A stretch of DNA of 64,000 nucleotides from Tilletiopsis washingtonensis (taxonomy: Eukaryota > Basidiomycota > Exobasidiomycetes > Entylomatales): assembly GCF_003144115.1 (NCBI RefSeq), contig NW_020312011.1:173937-237936 (forward strand), read 5' to 3'. Under the pieces are notes generated by a model. The model was not told the origin of the DNA. It ran no database searches and saw nothing but the letters and a program-made list of their open reading frames with translations. Of the stretch, positions 12,245-22,743 are shown piece by piece. The translations under genes and the position numbers were made by a program. Each line of letters starts with the position of its first letter. Positions within the stretch are counted from its first letter, which is position 1.

Positions 12245-12540
12245 CTCCCTTGCCTGCTGCCGCACATCAAGACCAGCGACGCTCTGCGCTGCTCAATTGC
12301 ACGGCGTACGAGGATGGCATTGGCTGCGGCTGTCGCGCGAGGATACGTGATGCATGTGCGCGCGGGCGCCAAGTCGGAGACACAGGACGGGGACGGTGAA
12401 AGGCTATGGCTACAGAGATTGAGCACCAAGTGAGGAACAAGAGAGGGCTGAAAAGTAGAGGAAATGAGAAGGGGGGGAGGGGGAGGGCGGCGGATCGCAA
12501 GCTGCACGCGTGTGCCGGGACGGTCTAGCGTCGAGACGCC

Positions 12541-15227
12541 TCAAGCATGCTCCAGCGGCGCGCCGAACGTGTCGATGCCCGCCGTCTTTGCACGAGCCTC
12601 CGGCACTCCGTGGTGTCTCGCAAAGCGTCTGCCAATCGAGCTGGCCCAGTCCTCTGCCGCGCGCGACGTGGTGCGCAGCCGCGTGGCGACGGAGCGCGGC
12701 GAGTCGGGGCTTGCCGGCGTGCTGTCGGTGCTGCCCGAGCTGGTCGAGCTCGTTCGCGAGAGGTACGAGATGCGAGACGTCTCTTCCGCTGCTTCGCCGC
12801 AGCTGCTCGTCGTAGACGAGACAGAGGTCTTGTGACTGTGCATGCTTGATGCAGTCGACGCGGCACGTGGACGAGCGCCAGAGGCGCCGCCGGGAGCGCC
12901 GTGCATCTTGCGCAACGAGGCATTGCGAGGAGGCGAGGGCGGCGCTCGCGTCAGATCGAAGATGTCGGCGACGTGAGGCATGGCCAGATGGCGTGCCGAA
13001 GGCCGTGCTGTGGCACTGGCACGCGGCGTGGAATGCTGCGTCGCCTGCTGTTGCTGATGCTGGTGCTGTTGAGCGCGCACCGGAGCCTGGGCAGTCTCAA
13101 CGGCATGCCGATGCAGCGTATAGCGGCCCGAGCCAGCAAGGAGATCCTCTTCTTCGTCCGAAGTCATCTCGAGCAACGGTTGACCCTGCATCGCAAGTCC
13201 GCCTCGAGAGGGAGGCGGCTTGATGGGCGAAGAAGCAGCGAGACAGCGCGGGCCCATCGTCATCATGGGCTGCTGGCCCATGACTTCGGGAATCGGCAGC
13301 TCCACGACCGAGTGCGCAGGCGTCGACGGCACGCTCGAGTTGCCGTCGGAGCTCATCGAGCCTCGCGACGCGCGAGAACGCAGCAGAGGCGGAGGCCGCG
13401 AGCGGACGGGCGAGAGAGCGCCCTCGCGCATCTGCTGCAGGTGCGCCTGCTGCTGGTGCTGCTGCGAGGAGGAAGGCGGCGGCAGAGGCGTGAGGATGCC
13501 ACGAGGCACAATGCAGCCTGGCGTAAGCGAGCCTGGCGCCGGAAGCGTGCGCAGTTGACTGCTTGAGCCTCGTGCCATGAGCACGGGACGCGTCGGACGG
13601 TCACCTCCTACATCGTGGCTGACCGTCCTCGCCATGAGCGCAGGTCTGGGCAGCACGAAGCGTTCGCCGTTGGCGTTGCCACCGTGTGCGTAGCCGGGCG
13701 TTTGGGGACGCGAAGAGGTAGTCGAGCCCGAAGAGTGGTGGCTAGACGCACTGACGCTGCTGGCTGTGCTGTAGCCTGAACTGACGCTCGAGATGCTCAG
13801 ATTGCGGTTCGACTCGCGTGCCCAGCCGGGCAGTTGAGGCACACCCGAGCTGCTCATGGCGCTCGGATCGTGGCTCTGCGTCACCTGCATGGCCGTGCCT
13901 CCGTACGCACTGGGCGGCGCTGACGGTTTCGCTGCGCTGTTGCTGCTGTTGGGCCCAGCTGCTCCCGCCTGTGCCCACTCGAGCTTCTGTCGGCGACGCG
14001 TGTCGCCAAGAGAGTCTGCACTGCGGCGCGAACGCAGCAGCTGAGCGGTGTGTGCTGCTCCACTCGGTGCGCCGCCGGGCAGTTGGTTGCTGCCGGCGCT
14101 GCTCGAAGGATGATGGCCGATGTCGGGCGTACGAGCACGGCGCGGCACTTCGCGGGTGGAGGGCGCCATGAGAGACGACGACGCCGCGGCCTGTTGTGCA
14201 GACGAGGCGAAGCGTTGAGCGTCCGTGGGTCGTGGCGTGTGATTGGCCGAGGCGAGAGGGATGGGATTGATGTAGCCGCTCAAGTCGAGGAAGTGAGCCT
14301 TGGGCTTCTGCGCCTGCGTCGTCTGCATGGGCTTCTCGTGGCGCTCGTCGCCTGCGCCCATCTTGCGGGCGTGTCGGAGCGCCAGCTTGGTGAACATGCC
14401 GTCCAGCCACTGCTGGCGCGACGTGGCATCGAGCATGGGTCCATCCTTGCCTGCGTCACGATCACGCGCTTGCCGATCGAACTCGTCGGACATGAGACAG
14501 CCGAACGACGCGAGGGAATCGGCATCCGAGTCCGTACTGCTGCTGTGCTTGTGTCCTCCTCGCGCGGCTCGCTCGGCGAGGACACGCTCGTGTGGCGCCA
14601 TTGCGTGCCGCTGCTGCGAATGCGACTGCTGCGACTGGTGCTGCTGTTGCATGTGCTGCAGCTGCATCTGCTGCATCGCATCGAAGCCCGGTGGCACCGT
14701 GCGCGGCGAGAGGGCGCTGGGCGACGGCAGGTGGCCGCGGAGCGCACCGTGCGAGTCGGCACTGTCGGCACGCAGCATGAGTGGTGCGTGTGCGGCTTCG
14801 GCATTGGCGAAGCGGGCGCGCAGACGAGAGGAGGAGGACTGCGGCTGGGAAGAGCAAGGGTCAGATGCGGATGGAGACGATGGATGGAGATGCTGGCGCT
14901 CGTCACTTGCGCCCCCTTGGACGTGCTCCTCGAGCGAGAGGTCGCCACCTCTCTGCCACCCGCAGCTGTCTCTCTCCCCTGTCTCTCCGTTGGTGTCCAC
15001 TTGAGCCCATCCCCGACACTCACCTGCAGTTCCCTTGCATCCACCGTGCTCGTGCTGCCGCTGCGAGCGCGCGTCGCCAGGCCACGCGGCGGCGCCAAGC
15101 GATGCTGCGGCAGGGCCTGCGCTGCGGATGAAGCTGCGGCTGCCGTTGCTGCATCGCGAGTGCTCAATGGCGGAGCAGGCGAGCGCGGACGCGAAGGCAT
15201 GCCTGCGGAGACGTCGAGACGCGACAT
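12541..15227 (-). CDS. Ser/Gln/Pro-rich protein of unknown function
   Basis: I do not recognise this protein. The two-exon model is 15227-15024 and 14844-12541, joined in phase 0 by a 179-nt intron with a GTGAGT donor, a CTGAC branch site and a CCCAG acceptor; it encodes 835 aa. The sequence is low complexity: Gln/Met/His runs near residue 110, long Ser/Thr/Pro stretches, and no membrane segment or enzyme motif. Slightly more ordered blocks are DATSRQQWLDGMFTKLALRHARKMG and the C-terminal GRRFARHHGVPEARAKTAG. It resembles intrinsically disordered fungal regulatory or scaffold proteins by composition only. The exon 2 frame stays open far upstream (to 16290), so an unspliced longer model is possible but loses the better N-terminus. 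A very long upstream region separates it from the next gene. Confidence 0.6.
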
Positions 15228-18008
15228 TGCGCGCGAGAGACGCGAGCAAACAGACGGAGAGGAAGGGAGGGTAACGGAGCTCGAGGACCGGCTTCGAGAG
15301 AGCAAGGAGAAGGAGGAGGCGGACGTGTGCAAGAGGTGGCGAACGCGGTGTGGCAGGGAGGCGGTGAGAGATCGGGCAGAGAGGGGACCGGGCCGGCAGA
15401 CGGTGGCGCGCGAGTGCGAGACGGAGACTGAGGAGGAGGAGACGCGAGAGGACGGCGGGCAGCTCAGAGGTGGGCAGAGGCGGCGAGGCGAGAGGCGGTG
15501 AGTGTCTGCAAGACACCTCTCGGACGGCGAGACGAAGCGGGATGGCGGACGGGAAAGAGACGGCCAGGTGGAGCGGACGCGGCTGGCTGGCGCCGCGAGG
15601 AGCAGCGCCACGCTGCGCGCCGCTCGCTTGCGTCAGGCTGCGTGTGCTGGCTGCTCCTCGCTGCTCTCTGGCGTGTGCACCGATGCTGGGCCTGCTGCGG
15701 TGCGGCTGCCCGTTGTGCGACCGCTGTGCGAGCGCGGAGCGAGGAGCAGCACGCAGAGGAGGCGGCCGGCGCCAGGGGGTCGTTGTGCCGCGCCCGCCGC
15801 GCGAGGACGGAGACTTTCCCCATGCAGCGCCTGCGCCTCTCCTCTGCCGCGCTGCTGCCGCTGTGATGCACATGCCGCCCTCGCGCACCAGAGCAACACT
15901 TCGCCACCGCACGCGTCTTGCCCCCCTTCGCGCCCTCATGCAGCTCAGGTGCTGTGGCTGCGGTCCTGCAGCGACGCAGGACGCGGCTGAGTTCGTACAG
16001 GTGCGGCGATATTCGCCCCCCCTCGCGCTCCTCCCGCCTCCGACGCCGAGGCAGCATCGCATCTCTCCGCCTTGCCGCTTGCTCCGAGCCTCCGACGTTG
16101 AGTCTCGCAGCTCGCGGCGCTCACATCGGCCAGCACGCAGCATCGGTGGCGTCGCCGTCCTTCGTGGGCGATGCTCAAGGGGGGCTTGTGGATCAAGATG
16201 CAGGCCCTCGCCTTCGATGGCGGCACTGCGCGCTGATTCGCCCGTTTCGCCGCTGCAGCCGCCGCCCATCTCGCTGCGAGCCCTGCCCACAGCGTGGCGC
16301 TGGCGTCCATGATCGAAGCATCGGCACGCTGAAGCGCTGGCTGCTGTGCAAATGGATCACATGCACCTCGAACGCAGTCCGTCTGTTTGCCTACTGACAC
16401 CTCGCACCCTTCGATCGCGGGGGCGCCGCCTTCCACACGTGAGGAGGCGCTGCGGCTGGCGCTCTGGGCCGGTGTTGGCCGTTTCGCTGGGCGCGGGCGG
16501 GCGCAGCGCTAAGGTCAGGGCCCGCCTTGCACGTGGAGGCAAGCCGTTGGCCACGCCAAGCGAGGGCGCTCGACGCCAACGGGCGCGGACCCCAGGGTGA
16601 GGTCGAGGGTCCTTGATCGCCGCTCTCGTCAAGCGCCGCTGCCGTGCCCAGCTCGTTGCCATCGCACAGCCGCACAGTCAGCGTCAGCGGCCTCCCAGTG
16701 GGGGGGGGGGGGGGGCCTCTGATGCTGCGTCTCGGCTCTCAGGGGACGCGTCGCGTCTCTCTCTGCGCGTGCGCAAGCCCCTTGATCCCAGACTGGCAGC
16801 AAAGGCAACGGTGCGTTGTGCCGAGGCGGCCAAGGCCACACCAAAGTGATTGGGCTGCCTGCTGCACCCTGGCTGCGCAGTCGGCGCTGCCTCGGGAGTG
16901 CCAGTCGGCAGCGGGGAAGAAGCAGCATGACAAGGAGGTGTGGGCCGGCATCTCAGCTGGGCCGCCCATGCCGGAGCCGAAGACGAGCTCGGGAGGCCCG
17001 AAGTGAGACGCAGAGCGGAGACCTCACGGCCGCCGCAGTGCAGGCCGAGTAAGGAGCGAGCACGAGCGAGTGCTTCGTCCTCCGTTCACCAGATGCTGCA
17101 GCGCAGCAGGCGAGGGGATGCGTCTGCGACTCGCACCAGCTCGGAGGCGCCGAGCGTCCGAGCGGGCGGCGTGCGTGCAGCTTGCCGAGCTTGCGGGACC
17201 TTGCTGCCCTGAGCCGTTGCGCCCAGCATCGCTCCTCGCCCCTTGCCCATGCGCATCCTCGTGCTCTCCTTGGCCTGCAGCGCTGCAGCGCGGTTGCGCC
17301 GCCGATGAGGAGCAAACGGCACGGCGAGACAGCAGCGCAGGCAGCCCCTTGGAGCGGAGCAGCGTCGCGCGCGCGCCCCGCGCATGCCGCGCGCGCTGCA
17401 TCCGCGCCCCCCTTGCATCGCCCAGAAATGCGCGCCGGCCATCAGCATCGCCCGCCGCCGCCGCCGCCCTCGCAGCGCATCTTGCCGCCTTTCCCACGCT
17501 CGGGCACAGCCCTCGGCAGGCGGCTGCTGCGTGCTGGGTGCGGATGAGGCGAAGCTGGGCAAATTGCAACAAGACCAAGTGCGCGCCAGAGGCAGCCGCT
17601 GCAGGTGAGGGCAAGGAAAGGAAAGGAGCGGCGCCCGCGGCGCACGTGACGCAGAGCCCAGCCTGGTCTGTGCGTGAGAACTGGACTCTCGAAGGTGCCA
17701 GGCGCCTCCACAAGGCCGCCCAAGGCTCTGGCTCGTAGACTCTCGAGCTCGACGTCCGGCTGTGGGCTCGGCATGGCTGTGGAGAGCAGGGGGTGAGCTG
17801 GTGCGGGGAATGGAAGCGGTACGACGCAGGCGGCGCCTCTGGCTCTGACTGGGCGCGCCGTGCCAGGCCTGCTGCCGGATGCGCCGGCCCGATGTGCTGC
17901 TCGGCGCGCCCGATCATGATGCGCCCTCGCGCCTTGCACTCCACCACAACACCTTCGCCGCCTCTCTGCATCCCACCACCCTCGCCTCGCTCGCCTGAGC
18001 CGCTGGCC
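15228..18008. other. 2.8-kb intergenic region between divergent orphan genes
   Basis: Largest gap in the window. It holds a G16 tract at 16700-16715. Several open frames of 80-280 codons occur on both strands, but they are Arg/Cys/His-rich, overlap each other, and show no family motif, so I treat them as noise. The region nearest 15228 is probably the 5' UTR/promoter of the Ser/Gln-rich gene. No tRNA or repeat element was seen. Confidence 0.5.
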
Positions 18009-18821
18009 ATGTCACTCATCCACCCGCTCACCTTCGAGCTTCTTCCTCTTCCCTTGACGCCCTCACGTCCCTCGTGCGGCGAGCTGCACGCATCCTCCAT
18101 CCACGAGCTGCCCCTCTCACGCGCCACGCTGCTGCATCTCCTCCTCGCCTCGCCGCTGCTCGCTCCCGAGCTCGACGAGGCGTGTGCAGCGGGCAGCAGC
18201 ACGAGCGGCGGCGGCAGCAGCAGCAGCGTACGTGCCTCGCCGTTGGCGCAGCTGCTCGCAACCGAAGTCGAGCTGAGCAGCATGCTCGCCGCCGCGTACG
18301 AGGATGAAGCGATGCTCTCGGCGCTCGGCGCGCGCATGCTTCATCTGCAGGGCTGGCATGCTCCCTCATCGCCGCCTCGCGCCGCCTGGGCCTCTGCTGC
18401 CTCCGATGATGACGCGTCGGACGGCGACGAGTACGAGCGCGAGCTGCTGGCGCACGAAGTGCTGCACTGCGCCAGCGGCGGCGAGACATGGGTCATTCAC
18501 CTGCGCTATGCCGCGGCGCTGCCGCACGAGGAGGTGCTGACTGTGCAGCGCATCGAGCTGCCCGCCGAAAGCGATGCTGCGCAAGACGATGATGCTGGTG
18601 CGTCCGCGTGCTTTGATGCCCAACGCTCTGCATGTGCTCATCCACCTCTCTGCAAACCAGCTCGCATCCCTTCTCGCGCTCCCTCCGTCGACGCCCTGCC
18701 GCAGCGAGGTCCTGCTTCGCCCGCAGCTGCAGCACCATCACGCAGCAACGCAAGCAGCACGGATGCGGCCACGAAGCCGATGAAGCGCATCAAGGTGCAC
18801 GACACGCGTGGCGCGCGCTGA
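18009..18821 (+). CDS. Hypothetical protein, 270 aa
   Basis: Unrecognised. A single open frame starts at ATG 18009 and ends with TGA. The N-terminal half looks like a folded domain with alternating hydrophobic helices (LTFELLPLPL, ATLLHLLLASPLL, LLAHEVLHCASG, TWVIHLRYAAALP) broken by a Gly/Ser spacer near residue 60 and an acidic patch near residue 135. The last 70 residues are Ala/Ser/Pro-rich and end in a basic, NLS-like segment (KPMKRIKVHDTR). A GTGCGT near 18598 could be a donor, so the C-terminus might be spliced differently. Convergent with MPC2 at a distance of 689 bp. Function unknown; that it is a gene at all rests on composition and frame length. Confidence 0.45.
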   Translation: MSLIHPLTFELLPLPLTPSRPSCGELHASSIHELPLSRATLLHLLLASPLLAPELDEACAAGSSTSGGGSSSSVRASPLAQLLATEVELSSMLAAAYEDEAMLSALGARMLHLQGWHAPSSPPRAAWASAASDDDASDGDEYERELLAHEVLHCASGGETWVIHLRYAAALPHEEVLTVQRIELPAESDAAQDDDAGASACFDAQRSACAHPPLCKPARIPSRAPSVDALPQRGPASPAAAAPSRSNASSTDAATKPMKRIKVHDTRGAR

Positions 18822-19510
18822 GACGGATTGAGATTCTGCTCCGCCGTCGAGCGATGCTGCGAGATGGTGAGAGCGATCACTGCCCTTGTGCTGGCAGGTC
18901 GACGCTGATGCTTTCGACCGCACAGCATCAAGCACCCGTTTCCGCATCTAGCGCTCCTCGTCAATCCGCGCTCGCCAGAGCTCCAACATCGCCCTCCACC
19001 GTCACCTGCTATCTCACGCCCCATCTGTCATGCGCCAGCCGCTTCACATCCCTGTCCGTCACTGGCTCTCGTCATCTTGCCTCCTCACTCGACCCACCAC
19101 CACCGCTCTCTTCCGTTCTCGTCACCAGTCCTCCATGCATGAGTCCCCCATTCTCGCCCTGCAGCTTCGAGACTCTCCAGCTCGAGCTGCTCGCAATCTT
19201 CAGCTCCAGTCAGACCTCGTCCGCCGGCAAAGTAGCCCGCCTCGCTCTCGACTCGAGCTGAGCAGGCAGCAGATCGAAGCTGAGCAGACAGCAGCTGACA
19301 GCATCGGGATGGCGGCATTGACTGAGCGTGAAGATGTGAGGACCGGGGAAGAGAGGGCGGAGATGGCCTAGGGCCGATGAAGGAGGGATGGGACAATGAA
19401 GAGAGATGAGAAGCATAGCCAGGGCTTGACTGACGTCTAGGAGTCTGCAGGCTCGTCTTGACCGGCCTCTCGGACGTATTGCTCCGAGCGCTGGCTCGCC
19501 TGAACTCGCC
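18822..19510. other. 689-bp convergent 3' intergenic region
   Basis: Lies between the 3' ends of the 270-aa hypothetical gene and MPC2. Pyrimidine-rich on the + strand in its middle part. Short open frames only; I see no gene, repeat or RNA structure. Confidence 0.5.
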
Positions 19511-20627
19511 TCATGCCTTGCTCTTGACCTCGGCAAACTTCTCCTGCGCGACCTCCTTGATCTCGCTGGCCTTTGCCCGCGCATCGTGCGCCAGCGACTC
19601 GCCCTTGTGCTGCGCGTCGGCAAGGAGCGCACTTGGTGCCGGTGCGGCACCGATAGTGCGGTTGTAGCTGTTTTTGCGAGAGAGAGAGAGAGAGAGAAAG
19701 AAGAGAGAGAGAGTCAGACAGAAAGCACAGAGCATGCCGGGGGGCCGTTGAGCAAACGAATCACTGGCCTGCCGCCTCTCTCTCTCTCTTTCTCTTGCTG
19801 GCTCTCTGTCGTTGTGCCATGCGCGCACGAAGCGACAAGTCTGCGCTTGCTTCCCTGCCAAGCTCGATCTCGATTGCTCCTCCTCCCGCTTCAGCCGTGC
19901 GCACTTTTCCCCTCTTCCCGCCCCACCTCTCCCCCCACCCCTCTTCCTACGCCGCAAGACCAATGGCGAAGAAGCAATGCGACGAGTCTTTGCCCCCCTC
20001 CGCCCATATCTCTCCTCTCTGACCTCTCCGTCCTCGACAAGAGGGCGCCCGACCTGCAGCAGAGCGCTCGCGGGGGCACTGCCCTCTGTGCGCAGGAGAA
20101 GGCAAGAGCCAATCTGCCGGCAGCAGGTTTTGGGAAGCAGCGTCCTCCTGACATCTGTCTTCTTTCTGCCTGCTGCCCTGTCTCATCCTGCTTCTCGCCT
20201 TTCCTGGCCACATGCCCCCCCCCCCCCTCTCCCCTCCTCCACGCGCAAGTGGCCGCACTCACTTCCAGATGCGATACAGCTGCGCAATGCCCGTGGAGCC
20301 GACGACAAAGTTGACCGTCGCCAGGCTGTAGTTGACGGGCGTGATGACGAGCGAGTAGCGCACCCAGATCATGCCCGTCGCCGCGAGGGCGAGGTTCTGC
20401 GGCACGCTGAGCTTCTCGGGCGGACGCGTGAGGTCCTTGATGCCGGCGGCGACGAGACACCACTTCATCATGGGCGCCCAGAAGAAGACTGCGAGGGCGT
20501 GTGTGAGAGAAGCGCAGAGGCAGGGGCAGGGCGGCGAGGGGCAGCACGCACCCGTGCGCGGCCCGGCGGGGTGGTTCATGAATGCGCTGAAGCGCGACGA
20601 GCCGGCGGCGCCGGCGGCGGAGGCCAT
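19511..20627 (-). CDS. MPC2: Mitochondrial pyruvate carrier subunit 2
   Basis: MPC2 pairs with MPC1 in the inner mitochondrial membrane to import pyruvate. The conserved core is complete: NHPAGPRTVFFWAPMMKWCLVAAGI, then KLSVPQNLALAATGMIWVRYS, then a last helix ending in GIAQLYRIW. Exons: 20627-20552, 20488-20263 and 19667-19511, giving 152 aa. Intron 1 is 63 nt. Intron 2 is 595 nt, the longest in the window, and carries GA and CT microsatellites and a C13 tract. The last exon adds about 45 residues of charged, alanine-rich helix (ADAQHKGESLAHDARAKA) beyond the usual core. Divergent from MRF1 with 238 bp between starts, so two mitochondrial proteins share one upstream region. Confidence 0.93.
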
Positions 20628-20699
20628 GCTGGGCAGGCGGAGTGCGTGCGGCGGAGCGAGGACGAGGTGCGCGGTGGGCCGAGGGCGTGAGAGAGGAGC

Positions 20700-20735
20700 G
20701 TGAGGAGTGAGGAGTGAGGAGTGAGGAGTGAGGAG
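20700..20735. repeat. Tandem 7-bp repeat in MPC2/MRF1 promoter
   Basis: About five copies of GAGGAGT lie in the 238-bp region between the divergent MPC2 and MRF1 start codons. It is a purine-rich minisatellite that could affect transcription from either side; no function is shown. Confidence 0.8.
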
Positions 20736-20865
20736 GGCCGTCGTGGTCGGAGAGTCGCGGCGAGTGGAGCTCTCAGCCCGCGCACGGCGGCCGCTGCGAA
20801 CTCAGACTCAGGCTCGAGGCGCCGCTGCGTTGGGGCTGCGCACGTGACGCCGCTGCTCCCACGCC

Positions 20866-22672
20866 ATGCTCAAGGGCGCCGTCTTTCGCTTCTGGCGGCG
20901 TGCCTTCGCTCCTCTCCTCCACCTCCCTCACCACGTCGACGTGCCGGCAGTGGACACAATGCTGCGTGCAGCGCTCGCGCGTGCGCTTCCGCGGCCGCGC
21001 ATCGTCGTTGCCGCCTGTCCGCGCCTCGGCGCCGCCGATGCGCTCCCCGATGCGGCGGCCGCGGTGCGCTGCTGCCTTCGGCCTGCGCGGCGCCTGCCTT
21101 GCCCGCGGCGCGCCTTCGCCTGCTCTGGCCCCGCTCGCAGCGCCGCTGCATCAGCGCACGAGACGCTCGCAGCGCTGGATCCGGAGGATGAGGCAGACGC
21201 ACTCCTGCGCCTCGTGCCCCTCGTCCTCGCACAGCCCAGCGCCAGCACCGACGGCAGCGGCGAAGCAGCGCCGAGCGCGGCGAATGCGGCGCCGGGCGAA
21301 GAGCGACAGGGCAGTGAGATGCTGGGGAGGAAGGAGCGCGAGGAGCTGACGCGCCTCTGGGAGAGCTGGCATGCCACTCGGACAGTGAGTTGGGGGGCCT
21401 CTGAAGGAGATGAGGGTGCGGCGTACTGCGAGGCGCTGGCCAAACAGCATCTGACGCTGCTGCCTCTTGGTGCAGCAATTGCGAGCGCTAGATAAGCTCA
21501 GTGCCTCGGACGACGAACTGGCAGAGCTGGCAGCCGAGGAGAAGGAGGAGCTGCATTCCCAGCAGCAGCAGCTCCGCCGCAGCATCTCCTCCTTGCTCCT
21601 TCCCTCCGGGCCGCCCTCTCTCGGCGCCATCCTCGAGTTCCGCCCGGGCGTCGGCGGTGCCGAGTCGACGCTGTTCCTCTCCGAAGTGCTGCGCATGTAT
21701 GAGCGCTACGCCTCTGCGCAGCCGACCTGGAGCGTCGAGATGCTGCGCTACGTGCCTGCCGAAGCAGGTGTAGCGTCCGATGCCGTCAAGGAGGCGACGC
21801 TGCGCATTGTGGGCGCGGGCGCATACGAGCGATTAAGACACGAGGCGGGCGTGCATCGAGTGCAGCGCATTCCGCAGACGCAGAATCTGGGCAAGATCCA
21901 GACGAGCACGGTGGCGGTGGTGGTGCTGCCCGAGGTGGAGGAGAGCAAGGAGACGGACATCGTCGACGAGAAGGATGTCAAGACGGAAGTCATGCGCAGT
22001 CGAGGCGCTGGTGGACAGGTGCGTGACCTTCCGAAAGGAGAATGACACACATGCTGACGCAGCGATTGGAGCGCAGCACGTCAACAAGACTGAGTCTGCC
22101 ATTCGCCTCACGCACGAGCCGACGGGCATCACTGTCTCGATGCAAGACTCGCGTTCTCAGCATCAGGTGCGTGCCGCTCACTCTCCCTCTTGCTCTCTCC
22201 TCTCTTTCCGTCTCTCTGACTTCTTACCCGGGCGCCACTCGATTGCAGAATCGGGAAAAGGCATGGCGCGTCCTGCGAGCCCGCCTTCTCGATCGTCAAA
22301 TGCGAGAAGAGATGGCGTCGAATCGCGATGTTCGACGAGCACAGGTTGCGGGCATGGAGAGAAGCGATCGGATCCGCACGTACAACTTTCCTCAGGTCAG
22401 TTTTGCCTCTGCCTTGCCGTGCGCTGCTGCCCACGGAATGCTGACGCGCAAAATGGCAGGATCGAGTGACGGACCACCGAGTCGGCCTCTCGCTCAACGC
22501 CATCGCAAGACTGCTCGATGGAGACGTAGAGCCGGGCTTGAGCTACATGATGGATGCGCTCGCCGAACATGCCGAATCTCTGCGCCTTGCTGCTCTCGAG
22601 GCCGATCTTCGCGCTCGTCTGGCGCCGCCCGAGGAGGAGAGTGGAGGACGACGAGGCAAGAAGGGCAAATAG
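20866..22672 (+). CDS. MRF1: Mitochondrial peptide chain release factor 1
   Basis: Class I release factor that terminates mitochondrial translation at UAA/UAG. The GGQ motif that reaches the peptidyl-transferase centre sits in [18 protein letters not shown] and is interrupted by an intron exactly after the Gln codon. It is preceded by the family block [21 protein letters not shown]. Exons: 20866-21384, 21476-22018, 22077-22166, 22249-22395 and 22460-22672, all in phase 0, giving 503 aa. The first exon encodes an Arg/Ala-rich mitochondrial leader. A second in-frame ATG at 20959 ([14 protein letters not shown]) also looks like a leader start, so the true start is uncertain. The C-terminus ends in a Gly/Arg/Lys tail. 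Tail-to-tail with OGG1, only 71 bp apart. Confidence 0.94.
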
Positions 22673-22743
22673 ACACGATTCCAAGACGCACGAGCGGGGA
22701 TGAGATGGGGTATGATGCGATTGCGAGTGCGGAGACAGGACGT

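Noticed and set aside
12541-16290. Single-exon 1249-codon model for the Ser/Gln-rich gene
   Set aside because: A good donor, CTGAC branch site and acceptor mark an intron at 14845-15023; sequence upstream of it in this frame looks non-coding.
17024-18337. 437-codon minus-strand frame
   Set aside because: Overlaps the start of the 270-aa gene on the other strand and has noise-like composition.
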